Source of the DNA: Acanthaster planci | Lineage: Eukaryota; Echinodermata; Asteroidea; Valvatida; Acanthasteridae | Direction of reading: 5' to 3' | NCBI RefSeq assembly: GCF_001949145.1 | Contig: NW_019091643.1 | Span: 180,033-244,032, forward strand | DNA length: 64,000 bases | Part shown: piece after piece, positions 1 to 11,193 of the stretch | How positions within the stretch are numbered: the stretch's first letter is position 1 | How the letters are laid out: each line of letters starts with the position of its first letter | The notes under the pieces: generated by a model | What the model saw: only the letters and a program-made list of their open reading frames with translations | Databases searched by the model: none | What the model was told of the DNA's origin: nothing | Position numbers and translations under genes: made by a program

Positions 1-1518
1 CTGTCAGAAACGTTTCCACATTCACAAGGTGGCATCTTCAGGATGACACTTACGTCCTGAAAACTGTACGCAGAGTTAAAAGTAAGAGAAACGAGTCTTA
101 CACAAGAACTGCTCAACAGTGTGGGCCGACAGAATGATTGGAACAGGCTTTCTGTAATGCTACGTCATTGCTTAAATGTTTTTTGAGTTATGCTGCAGCT
201 GACATTGGTCACTAAATTATTAATGCTTAATTCTAAAAATACATGAATGCTTGGAATTCACTTTAAATTAATTAATTGATTTGTAATGGTGTCATTAAGG
301 GTTAAAGTTAATGTAATTGATTGCATTTTCCCCCCCTGCATTTGTGCATCAGTGTGCTTGGTACTAAACAGTTCATTGGATTCAATTGCTGTGTATTTGT
401 AAAACCATTGTCAGGAAAATTGCATATCATTTTGAGGCTCACAGGAACTTATAAAGGGCAGTTTATCCAATCTGTTCTTGTATTGCTGTTTATTTCTATG
501 AATGGTTTTATTTACCGTAAGAAGAAAGGGTTGATTTCATGGCGATTTGGACAGTTTTCCTCCCCAATTTTCTGTTACGGGGTACGCACAACTTCTTTTC
601 TGCTGAATTTTTAAGTTCACAACCCTAACTAGCCACAAATCAATGACTACCGTACTTCAGGAAAATAGGCCTGGTCGGTTGATTTATGACCTGCAGTTAT
701 TCACCTGAAGGTCGTCTAAAAATAAGCTCTACTGACTGCTTTCTTCCTCGTTTGAAAAGCTGAATAATTTTCTCGTAAAATGAACAAGTTGGGTTGACCT
801 GTGTCTCTATAAACAATGCCACCCTCCGCAATGCGTCACAAAGCAAAGCCCAAAAGGAAGGATTTAGACCACAGAAAAGTCAGCCATTGTAAACGTGAAA
901 CAGAGACCCGGTAGCAATAAAACAGATGAAAGCATTGGCAAAACAGAATATAAATGATGATTCCCAAAGACATCTGGACCTGCCCCAAGTTCATCGGCTC
1001 TCAAGTGCTCTCAAGATAAAATACCAACTGCCACTGGCTAATTAATACGATGCTAAAGTTTATTCTCAACGGACATGGTGGAAAGGCGTTTAATATTCAT
1101 GATCAAGCAGTACGTTTCCATTTCTGATTCTTGCTTTAAACTCACAGCTGTGGTGTTTCATAAAAAAATCTTGATTTAAAATCTTCATTTTTTATTTTAT
1201 TTTTTTTTTAATTATTTGAAGCATTTCAATGCTGAATGTTGACGGTCCCAAAGCTCCCAAAGTTTACATCATTTTTATCGGAGACTGATCTGAGATAAGC
1301 TGAATAGCTGGTTAATCCACGTGGCAAAGGAACAAAAAATGTCATGAGGTCAACTTTTGTAATTACACCAATTTTCCATCAAAATGTGAACATTTTTTGA
1401 GGAAATACTGGCTTTCAATTACCTGTGTTAGTCACAAGTGCAAATTCAATCGACAGTGCACTGGCCAGATAAGAATCCAGATCAGGTTACAAAGTCACGT
1501 TTACCAGTTTTCCTCTGA
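1..1518. other. Non-coding region downstream of PES1
   Basis: I see no convincing exon or repeat family here. The stretch is AT-rich, with a T-rich run around 1190-1215 that contains TTTATT, the reverse complement of a poly(A) signal. It therefore probably holds the 3' untranslated region and poly(A) site of the minus-strand PES1 gene. The short open frames show no coding character. Confidence 0.4.
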
Positions 1519-4500
1519 TCATTTCCCGGCCGATTTCTGCTTCTTGGTCGTAGTCGTCTTCGCCTTTGGTCCCTTGGCTGCCTGTTCCTGCTCATACTGC
1601 TCTCTCCGGCTTGTCAGCTTCCGAACCTTCAAGGAGACCACCACAATGAATGATGAACTTTTAAGGCTCAGGCCATATTATGTGGCTGTGGCTAAGGGCA
1701 GCATGTATACCTATGGGGAGCCACTGTCTAGCGGCTGCAGACACTTCCCATAGATTCCTGTATTACTCAGCCATAGCCAGTTGATTTGGACACACAGATA
1801 TTCCACTTGGTGAAAAGTTTCCAGCTGCATTTTATTCCATATTTTAAAATTCTTTCCTTCTGGAAGTGTGCGCAACATGCTAAATTTTAAACTTATTGGG
1901 AACTGGCAAAAATTGATGGAAGAGGAAGCCTGAGAGAAGAATTCAAGGATCACTTGAGGAGTTGACAAGGAAAAGTTCTTTCCTTCACATGTTTCTGTGC
2001 ATGTTAACCACTTCGTGCCAGGGCATTTTTCAGTGTTCATGAAGCTGGGCCGGCATGACTATCATTTTTTCCGTTTTCAAAATCCTTCAAATATTCATCC
2101 TTCCATTTAACGGTCGTTTGTAGCCGCACAAAGCAATCTTTAGGCACTACTCTAAGTTGACTGGTGACCTTCATTGATGCCCGAGTATTTCAGCCAGGCC
2201 TGCAGCCTTGTAAACAGAGCCCAGATTGTGCGGTGTTATACAAATGTCTTTTGTTCACGAANGTGCTGTGTGGCTCAACGCTGCGGTGGTGGAGAGCTTT
2301 TGTCCCCAGTGGTAATCCGCTTGCTCTCAATGCCCCAAACCCTGGTATACGGTTTCAAAATAACGCTGGATTATCACCACTTTTGAGAAAGAAAAATGCC
2401 GGTAATGCCCAGCAGCCTGGTCTTTTATTCGGAGTACAGTCTTTTGTTACAGGGCCCTGTTTCCTTTGTCCGGGTTCGGAGACCCCGGCCACGCATATAA
2501 ACCATACGGCTCCGATTTCGGAGTCCCCGGCTGGTAGTGGTTATAGACAAACCCAGCAACCACGGTGACACTATCACCAGCTTTGTAGTAGCCCCCAACA
2601 ATGGCTGAAAATGAGATAACTATGGTATGAAATTACTGCACTGTGCAAAACCCACCACCATGCATTCCACCATTAACGGGGGCCATCCAAAATGATCAGT
2701 GAAATATCGCTGGATTCATCTTCAGGTAGATTTGTTTGGGGGGGGGAAACTGGAAAGAGTTTAAGACACTCATTGACCGCTTTTACTATTGAGGCCAATA
2801 CTGCCAAGGTGAAATGATCCAGTGTAAATGCCCCACCCAAAATTTCAAACTTGGCAGCCTGAGTTGAAAGCCTGGAGACTACTTTTTTTAAAAGTGGTGG
2901 GACACAGGCAAAAATCAGCAGGCTGCTAAGATACTTGCTGAGGGTATATGCTTTGAGAGTACATCTTCTCCAACAGTGTCTCCGGAGGTAAATGACCTGA
3001 CCTACCTGCTTCTGTTTCATTTTGCGCTTCTTCATGAGTTTCTGATACAGCCGCTTGCGTTTCTTGGTCATCATCATTTCTTGCAAGGATCGCTCCATCC
3101 GCGCCTCCTTCTCCGCCTCGTAGACGGGATTGATGGACTGCACCTGGCCTGCCTCCACGGACAACTTGGACGAGTCGGCCGCCTGGACGGTACAGAGAAA
3201 TCAATTCAAACACAACATCCTGCTTATAACAAGAGAAATATTTGATCAAGACTTTGCATCCTTTGTTTTCCAGTACTAACAACAAAGGTCTCTGTCGTGA
3301 CAACGAAATTTGTCCCCCAAACCTTGTTAGAAAAGGTGTGCAACTGTACTGTATGGAGGACGTACTCAGTAAATGAATGGATTAAATGCCTATTTTGAGT
3401 TGAAGACCACGTACTTTCGTCTTCACATCCTTGTGGTGTTATTTTGGGTCTCTTTTTTCAAGGTTCGGTCTCATCCAGACTTCAAGTCTACACTTTCCCT
3501 GTTTCTGCACAATCCCGGACCTACACCAAGCATAGGCTGCATCCGAATCTGCTGTCTAGAGCTAGGTCTAGGGCTTCCCTCCCTTGGAAATGTGCGGAGA
3601 CGCGGAGACAATAGACCTAGCCGTAGCTCTGGAAGCTCGTTTCGGACACGGCCTAAAATGCAAATCATTAGATCAGCTAGAAGGTGACCACGATGTCTAC
3701 AAACCTTATGCTGTTTGTCCTCTTTCTGCTCCTTGCGATCTTGTTTCCTCTCCAGCTGACTCAAGTGCTTCTCTTCAACCTCCGCGAGATGCGATTCTTC
3801 TTCGTCCTCGCTGGCATCCTCCCCTTCATCTTCCTCATCCTCCGACCCATCCATTTCCTCCTCGTCCTCTTCGGTCGTCCTCCCTGTGGAGGGCAGAGGA
3901 AATCATGCATCATGCTGACCAGTTACACTTTTCTTGGGAGGAAAAACTTGGTGTCTCTGCATAAAAATGACTCTTCCATTTAGTAAATGATTGATCCATT
4001 TCCTAGCTCGTGCCAATAGGTGACACAGAAGGACCATGTGGCAATTTACAGTGGGAAATATTTCAAAGCTGTACCAACCACGAAAATTCTGATCACAAAG
4101 TTGCTTTTTAAGGCGGTTGCCTGTAATTTTCTCTACAATTGGTGAATACTGTTCTGTTCCAATACCCAGAGCCACGAAATTTAACCATGATGGGAAATTA
4201 GAAAAAAACGTAAAGAAAAACCCTCCAGTAAAAAATTCTGTGCATAATTATTTCCAAGGTGGGGCATGAACCACAAATACCATAATGTAAGTAAAGCTGC
4301 TTCACAGCAAGAAAGAGCCCAACAGCTTTACCGACAACCTCAGACAATGGCGTTCCTGTGGCTGGATTCGAACCGCTGCACATCAAAATGCAAGTCATGT
4401 GGCTCTACCACTGACCTGTGTTGATGCCCATTTGTCGGTCCAGCAACGTTCTCTTCTCCGGCGGTATGTAGTCGCCCTCTTTCTCCTCGACGAAGGGGGA

Positions 4501-7500
4501 CAGATGCGGGGGTAGAACCACCCCTGGGAAGTACTCCTCGACTGGGAGGAGGAGACGAGCGTTGACACTGTCCACCACCCACTGTGGCTGCACGTAGTAC
4601 CTGGGGGAACCCAACAGCGAGAACTGATGATAAATGCTCCCATGGTGGGGTTTGAACCGTGCACCACTGAAGTACAAGCACAGCTGCTCAAGTGAATGTT
4701 ACCAACAGCAAAAAGAACCCCAATCTCTGGACATGGTGCTGTGGAAAGTCTGAAAAAGCTAGTTAGATTCAATACACCTGGCTACTTTGAGCTGGAAGAA
4801 AACCAGCTTCGACTTGCCTATCCTGCAAATCCAGTCAGCATGGTTACCAACTTTTTCAAAGTCTGATAAGGAACTTAATTTTAGTGGGTTTGGGGCAACA
4901 AAGACTTTCTTGAGCAACAAGGCCCTTTCCAACTTATCCACAATCATCCACTTAGCAGGAAACCGATGCCACATTCCTTGTACTTAAAGTAATACGTAAA
5001 ATAACAGTAACTGGGCTCTACCTCCATCAATCCTACAAAATTCTAAACACCGTCAAATCGCTTTGAGGGATCTAGCAGGGCAAGGATTGTGAACTGATGA
5101 TGACGCCAGCTCACCTGGAGAGATATTCCTTGCGTTGTTGGGGTCTGTCCACAATCTGGTGTGTGATGCTCTCGTCGCTGGCATCGTATGTGGCTCCGAT
5201 GAACAATGTCTTGTCCCACGATACCTGACCACCGAAACACCTAAAAGGCAAGAGTAAATGTTCGCTTATCATGCTCACGTCTGCAAGGCTGACCTACAAA
5301 GGATGTGGAAGCAACATGGTCAAGCTGACGGCATACTAGGCACCCAAGGCAGCAGCCAAACACCCCATATCTGAACACGAAGCACAGCCAGAGATTGCAA
5401 GTGCTGATTTTCAGAGAGGGACGAAACTCTGCAAACCCAGAGCAAAGCCCTTGGCATGGGAGGGGATTAACCAACAACCCAGGACGACAGTGATGGAGTG
5501 TTTCTTGCACTAGCCATCTCTACATAAGGCTCACTCCACAATGCTTGAAAAGTTTCTGAAATCTTGGCCTACCGAATAAGAAACGTCAGCATCTCTCGCG
5601 GCACCTCCCTAGACAGGAAGAACTTGCATCCTTCAAACAGTTTCTTGAACTTGGCTTCCTTGTCCTGCTCCGCTCTGGCTTCTCGTATCGCCTCGCTCTC
5701 CAGGCTCTAAGGAGAAAAAAAATAAAGAACCAAAATGCACCTCACAAAATCACTGTACAGTTGACAGAGAACCAAACTTGACTGCCTTCAAGCTTGAAAT
5801 TACTTTAATTGTGCTGGAGGATGTAAGAGACAGTAACAACTTACAAACTTTGTGAACAATAGACAACATTTGTTGGCCATCTTGAATTGAACGGAAGGTA
5901 AGACTTTACATTTGGGAAACCAGAGAGTAAAAATAACAGCGTTGTAACAAAACTTCAGACAAATTCATGCCACTTTGGGCCCAAAACAATATCGTCCACG
6001 GAGAGTGAAATAATTCCCTCCCACAAGTGATTAAGACCGTGTATTATTGATAATGACATAGTTGACCCCTTTACAGGTTTATCTTGCCATGGATGCCTCA
6101 TCTAAGACTAAGCGGGGAATATTTCAGATGTTTGTTTTCCAACTTACCCCACCGGCCATCAACTCCTCATCCTGCAAATTCTCCTCTTCGTCCTCCTCTG
6201 CGATTGGCTCCTTGCTGACCTTGGCCAGGTCATGGGTCATGGCCGCGACCCTTTCCTCCTCTTCTTCCTTGTCCATGCAGAAGCTGCTCTCGTTCTCCAG
6301 CTGGCTTGCTGAGCGTGATTTTTCCATCAACGACAACTGTCATAGCAACAACAAAAAATAATCACAAATTTTCATAACAGACAGAAATTCCTATCTAGGC
6401 CATAACTTTCTCTAAAGTGAATCAAATGACACATTTCTGACACGGACTGTCACGAAACTTTTGTATGAAATGATGGAAATACCTTTGGAGGATAGTGGAG
6501 GTTGATTGATGCATAAAGTTTGAAGTTGATAAAGCCAAGAAGAGTGCTGTAGAACTCGACAAACGTCGACATGATTCTCAGATCAATGTCTCTGGGACGC
6601 TGGAAAAAAAAAATCACACCATGGTTTGAAATCTTAGTGCTGCAAAACTTGGAATTAGCTTTCGATAGACATAAGCATTGGCACCAAACTTGGGACATTC
6701 CTTTTCAAAAAATCAGCCAATTTCTTGCAGATCTATGTCTGTACTTACTGAGTAGTTGAAACTGTACGGTACAATCCATGTTATCGTCTGTCCCTGAATC
6801 TCAGCCTGGTAGTAGATGCCTTTGATTGACAAGAATACCTGCGACAAAATTTCAAACAAGACTTTGCCAGTGTTTTCACCACCCCTTTCAGTTTATTTCA
6901 TAAAACAGCAAAACACCACAACGTTTTAAGACCCTGTCAACGTGGACTGAGCCCTTGTGGTATTTATGCATTCAAAGGCAAATCCAACGTGAAGTTATAA
7001 CTCGAGTGATTTATTCAACCGGTTCGCACAGGAGGTCGCATGAAGATAATTAAGCAATTTGTATTCAAAGGGGCACCTGGTGAGTTGAAACACTGGTCAT
7101 TCACTCAGCCCCTGTTGGCCTATCTCCTTAGTTTATTTGGTCCATCAGCCAATACAACCGCAACCCTGAAAGACAGGCCTCCCTGTTTTCACAAATCCTC
7201 AAGTTGAAATATCACACAAATATGGGACAAAGGACTTTCAAGACTCAAGTCGGTATTTATGGCATTTGTCTGGACTTGAAATGTCTTCCAGTAAGGCCGT
7301 TTTTCAGCCAACACTTTTGGCAGGTGGTCAACAAGATTTAGAGATTATCCTCCTTGGTGTCCATTGCGCCAATACCTTCCTGAGTGACCTCGAAGCAATG
7401 ATGAAATGCATGAACTCCATCATCAGCCGACTGCACAGCGGAATCAGTCTGCTCTCCAGCTTGGCGTTCTTCTTCATGGCTGCGAACGTCGCGCACATCG

Positions 7501-10080
7501 TCAGCGGATCGTCCAGATCCCGCAAGGCATCCACAAATGTGGGGTATCTAAATCAAAGACAGGAAAATTTCGACCTTCACTCTGTAAACCTCTTCAACCG
7601 TGTTATTTGCTGTTATTCCTGGTTACTTTTACTGCAAACTTTCCTTGATCCTCCAAAATCCTCCACTGTGCCTGGAAACAATGGCACATTCTATGGACTT
7701 CAACTTTCAAGGGGCATCAAGCTCCATGGAAAGTAACAGTGTCACAGCTCTGCCTCCCTCAGTCCTACAAATCCTCCGAAAAGCCAAAGTGGATTTTGAG
7801 AAACCTGAAAGGAATAGGGCTGATAAGCGAGATTATATGGCCTGATTACGCACTATCCAAGGAGTAAAGAGGGACAAAGTACCAACAACGACAACTGGGG
7901 ACTATGTGAATATGCAATGCTAAGACAGCCAATCAGCTCCACTGACAGACAGATGGTGGCACTCACCTTTCTTTGACAACGTGATCCAAGTTATAGACAG
8001 GTTTATTGTCCACTAATCTGTCCAACCGACCCCACTCTCGTTTCTTTCTGGCTGTCTTGATTTTCCTGGCAAAAATCTGGAGAAAAGCAAAACCAACCAA
8101 AAAAATAACTATGAAAAGATAAGCACCAGAAATAAATATTTCCCTTCCTCTCTGACATGTTATCAGGGCTTTGCTGTGTATCTCAAGACATGAATAAACA
8201 ACATTAGCCCTAACCCTCCTCAATCCTTCACCTGTTGGAGGACTGAGGAGTGTTGGGGTTAGCATTCAAAGTTTTGAATCAGACTAATAAATGCCTTGAA
8301 ATTATGTCTCTGAAAACTTCCTACATTTACAATGTTCCCTCTTTCAATTATTAAAAATAATCAGTAAAAATACCTTGTTCCGAATTGGCAACATCTCATT
8401 AGCCTGTATGTTTCCTGATTGGGATGATGCATTTGTCCCAAATGAGGACAGGCAATACTTCCAAAGCAACATTCAAACCATTCCAAGTTTAGACACGTTC
8501 AGTAAACCACAAAGTTCAAAATTACACTGGTATAAAATCAGAGCTGATATCGGGAACTGACCTTGTGTGCTCTGAATTTATGTATGATTGGTTCGTGGGC
8601 GAGAAAAAGGATGTCCTTGCTCCGATAGAACGTTCTCGGAGCCTTCTTGCCTTTGTTGGCTTTAGTCGGGTTGTTGGGTTGGACTGGGTAAATCCCTTTG
8701 AGAATGCATAGTCGCCTGTAGGGGTTTAGACAAAATTATGAAAGGATTCAGAATTACAGCAGACAAGAAATTGAAAAATGACCGTGGTGCATTTTGATAT
8801 TCGGATGATAAATGCTATCTTCATATTCTACATGATTTTTGGGGCACGATGGTCGATCATGCTGGTATCTGTTGACAGCAGGATCAAATGATCCCCTTTT
8901 CACAGCTCAGAAAAAAGTTGTGTAGAGGCAGAGATTTCACAGATATTTGATTGACAGCTCAGCTCCATTGACTGATCACTGCGACCCACCTATTGTGCCT
9001 AACAACTATCAATGAATTATCATTGTTGAATTTTAAAAACTTCACCTGAAATCGACCAATGAGAGCTGTAGCTTCTTGACTGCAGATGCTCTGGTGATGA
9101 AATTTGTGGCTGCACCACTGGTAAACTGTAATTAAGACAGGCATACTGAAGCTAATAGCAAATTCATTTGTCAACTGAAGTTTAACCACTATCATACAAG
9201 AATTTCCATTCTCATGTTGCATTCTTCTGAAGTAAATTGTACCGCTCAATTAACATGAATGTTACGCCCCAGCCACAGCATACCAACTGCGGTTGGGACA
9301 GTCCCAACTACACTGCTGCAGTCGGGTTGGCCCAACTATTCTTGGTTAATCTCTATAATACAGAAAATTTCTCAACCTTGTCCAAGTCTATGCACTTCAC
9401 ACCTGACATTCATCTAAAATATGGCACTTCATCTACATGTACATGAAAACTCATTTCTGCAAGCGCAAGTTGTTGATGAAAACAAAATGACTTTGGAACA
9501 TACTATAGAACATGCACACACTGTACCCCTGTGCTGTAGTTGGGCCGGTCCCAACTGTAGTTGGGACTGACGCTGTAGTTGGGGCGTAACATGACTAAAT
9601 TAAAAAGTGTATGTTTCATTCAGTACATGATCAGTGATTACCCCCGGAACTGTGGGGTCTGACGTCTGCCCTGGGAGCAGGGCGGACGTCGGACTCCACA
9701 GTTCTGGGGGTAATCAGTAAACACGAACAAATTGGATTTACGTCCTCAAACTAAGTCAAAGCCTAATGAAGGTCTTGTTGTAGACACCATTACCACAACA
9801 CCACGACTGCAAGTAAATAAGGACATGAAGGAACAAATTCCACACAGCCTTTCCAATTTTCATGCGAAGTTGCATAGGCTATAGAGACAAGGACTAGTCA
9901 TTATGTACATGCCTACATGTACGCTTCACTACCGTGACTGTACAGTCTACAGACATGACAGACTGTCAATTTCCATGTGGTCATTGTACTATTTCATCAT
10001 TATTTGTATTGGGGGACAGTATTACTATTAGTAACAGCATGATTAAGAAACCAACTTACCTTCTTTTTTTCTCGTCCCAT
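1519..10080 (-). CDS. PES1: Pescadillo homologue, PES1 (13 of about 14 coding exons visible)
   Basis: PES1 is a nucleolar protein of the PeBoW complex (PES1, BOP1, WDR12), needed for 27S/32S pre-rRNA processing and 60S assembly. Exons on the minus strand: 10060-10080 (start MGREKKK), 8562-8715, 7967-8076, 7376-7547, 6749-6838, 6483-6599, 6148-6336, 5573-5706, 5115-5240, 4416-4600, 3705-3883, 3006-3182, 1519-1626. All junctions from 8715 to 1519 are GT-AG and phase-consistent. Recognisable blocks are [56 protein letters not shown] and NLHYPPK from the pescadillo N-terminal domain; [18 protein letters not shown] and [19 protein letters not shown] from the BRCT domain; then an acidic stretch and a lysine-rich tail. 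The exon joining MGREKKK to LCILKG (about 27 residues) was not found. Without it the model encodes about 586 residues; human PES1 has 588. Confidence 0.93.
2004..2544 (-). mobile_element. TTAA-bounded MITE, family C copy 1
   Basis: This copy lies in the last intron of PES1. Its left end reads TTAACCACTTCGTGCC and its decayed right end reads GGCTGGTAGTGGTTAT. The interior matches, in reverse orientation, the element at 19229-19809; a shared block near 2263-2330 includes GTGCTGTGTGGCTCA and GAGAGCTTTTGTCCCC. Terminal CCACT repeats next to TTAA suggest a non-autonomous piggyBac-type element. The single undetermined base of the window, at 2262, falls inside it. The open frames across it are not genes. 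Confidence 0.6.
4255..4412 (-). mobile_element. tRNA-derived SINE fragment
   Basis: On the minus strand the segment contains an A-box-like GTGGTAGAGCC and a B-box-like GGTTCGAATCC about 40 bases later, followed by an unrelated tail. This is the layout of a tRNA-derived SINE head. It begins within a few bases of the 5' splice site of the PES1 exon ending at 4416. Confidence 0.5.
4625..4735 (-). mobile_element. Second tRNA-like SINE fragment, upstream of PES1 exon 4416-4600
   Basis: The minus strand carries GGTTCAAACCCC, a B-box-like sequence, after GTGCTTGTACTTCAGTGG. It is followed by GGGAGCATTTATCATC running up to the splice acceptor at 4601. With the fragment at 4255-4412 it brackets a single PES1 exon. 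Confidence 0.4.
7648..7800 (+). repeat. Dispersed repeat J, copy 1
   Basis: The stretch with CAACTTTCAAGGGGCATCAA recurs at 25555-25705, with matching flanks such as repeated AATCCTCC motifs and CTCAATCCTRCAAA-like text. It lies in a PES1 intron. No terminal repeats were recognised, so its class is unknown. Confidence 0.5.
9261..9590. mobile_element. MITE family A, copy 1 (GTTACGCCCC termini)
   Basis: The element starts with GTTACGCCCC and ends with GGGGCGTAAC, and subterminal zones carry palindromes of the CCCAACTGTAGTTGGG type. Copies lie at 30708-31103 and 46556-46931. There is no coding capacity. It sits in the PES1 intron where the second coding exon would be expected. Confidence 0.75.
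9635..9716. repeat. Near-perfect inverted repeat (hairpin)
   Basis: Two arms of about 38 bases face each other: TGATTACCCCCGGAACTGTG on the left and CACAGTTCTGGGGGTAATCA on the right, joined through GACGTC-containing inner arms. A related sequence (GACGTCGGACCCCACAG) flanks the hairpin at 46433-46524. Confidence 0.7.
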
Positions 10081-10200
10081 TTTGGGAATTACGGTATCAC
10101 AAAAACCTTAATGAAATATTAATTGAATAACTGTGGTTATAACTGATCAAAAGATGAAAATAAATTCGATCATTTACTGATTTGCTGCGCTACCCTACCA
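10081..10200. promoter_or_regulatory. Probable bidirectional promoter, PES1 and acidic gene
   Basis: About 120 bases separate the PES1 start codon (10080, minus) from the first candidate ATG of the plus-strand gene (10201). No TATA box is obvious in a position that would decide a start. The promoter role is inferred from the head-to-head layout alone. Confidence 0.35.
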
Positions 10201-11193
10201 ATGCTAACGTCACTGATTTCCACCACACGTGCAATGCTAGGTAAAAGACGCCACCAAGAGGCTAACCCAAGGCAGTACAACCGTCTGGTAACCATGAAGT
10301 CAACGTATAAGTGGCGCGAATTACGTTACGAAGTCTGGGAATCGGGCTCATATTTTGTACGATCGAAATAATGCGTAGACTAAAACTAAGACTTAAGTAA
10401 TTTACTGACAAAGCAGGCCTTTCCATCGTTGAAAAGGTACATGGATTAAAATCGTTTTAGAAAGAGTTCCAACTTCCAGATACGGACGCCAGTAATTTTT
10501 TCCGGCAGTGAATTAGCCGTCAGAAAGCAAACACATGTCTCGATCCAGAAACGTTCAATTTGGAGGGAGTAGGCTACTAAGTACTAGTAGTAGGCCTAGG
10601 CCTTTTATTAAGTACTAGTCCTACTTCAGTCATGTCAGTGTACCTAAGTTACGTAGCAAGCATGCTTTAACACTTAGCCCAAGTCTCTTCGAATTTTTCA
10701 GACCTGTCTCGTAGGGTTTGTGCACGGTGTCAAGCACTGAAGTAGCGTCCACATATGGAACTCTTTCTTTTGAGACACCTAATCATATTTGTTATTCATT
10801 TTAAATATTATTACTTTAAGTAATTTAGACTGGGGTGATATGATGGTACTGGTCATGCATGATAGACTATGATAGAGGTTGAACATAAAGGTATGATGTT
10901 ACGATGTGTGATTTATGGTATGTGGTCACATGCCCTCTTGCACAATGGAGTTGGGGGAGGTAGGGGAACTGGACGTGGTGGGGGTGCAACTGCAAGCACC
11001 TGTTTTCAATTTCCATGGTAATTCTACGTAGGCCCTACTACTAGGCCTACATTCTTGTCATGGTTATTGTAAAGTCTAGTGGGGTGACCATGGCAACTGT
11101 GACAGCAATTATTATGCGGCATACATGCATGTCCTACCACACCCCTTTAGTTTCCATCCATTTTTTTAAAGTGTTTCTCCGTCTTGATTGCAG

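Noticed and set aside
2164-2568. 134-residue plus-strand open frame
   Set aside because: It lies inside the repeat whose second copy is at 19229-19809 and crosses the undetermined base at 2262.
10293-10370. Short frame MKSTYKWRELRYEVWESGS as a first exon
   Set aside because: It ends in a stop with no good donor in phase with the exon at 11194; 10201-10240 fits better.
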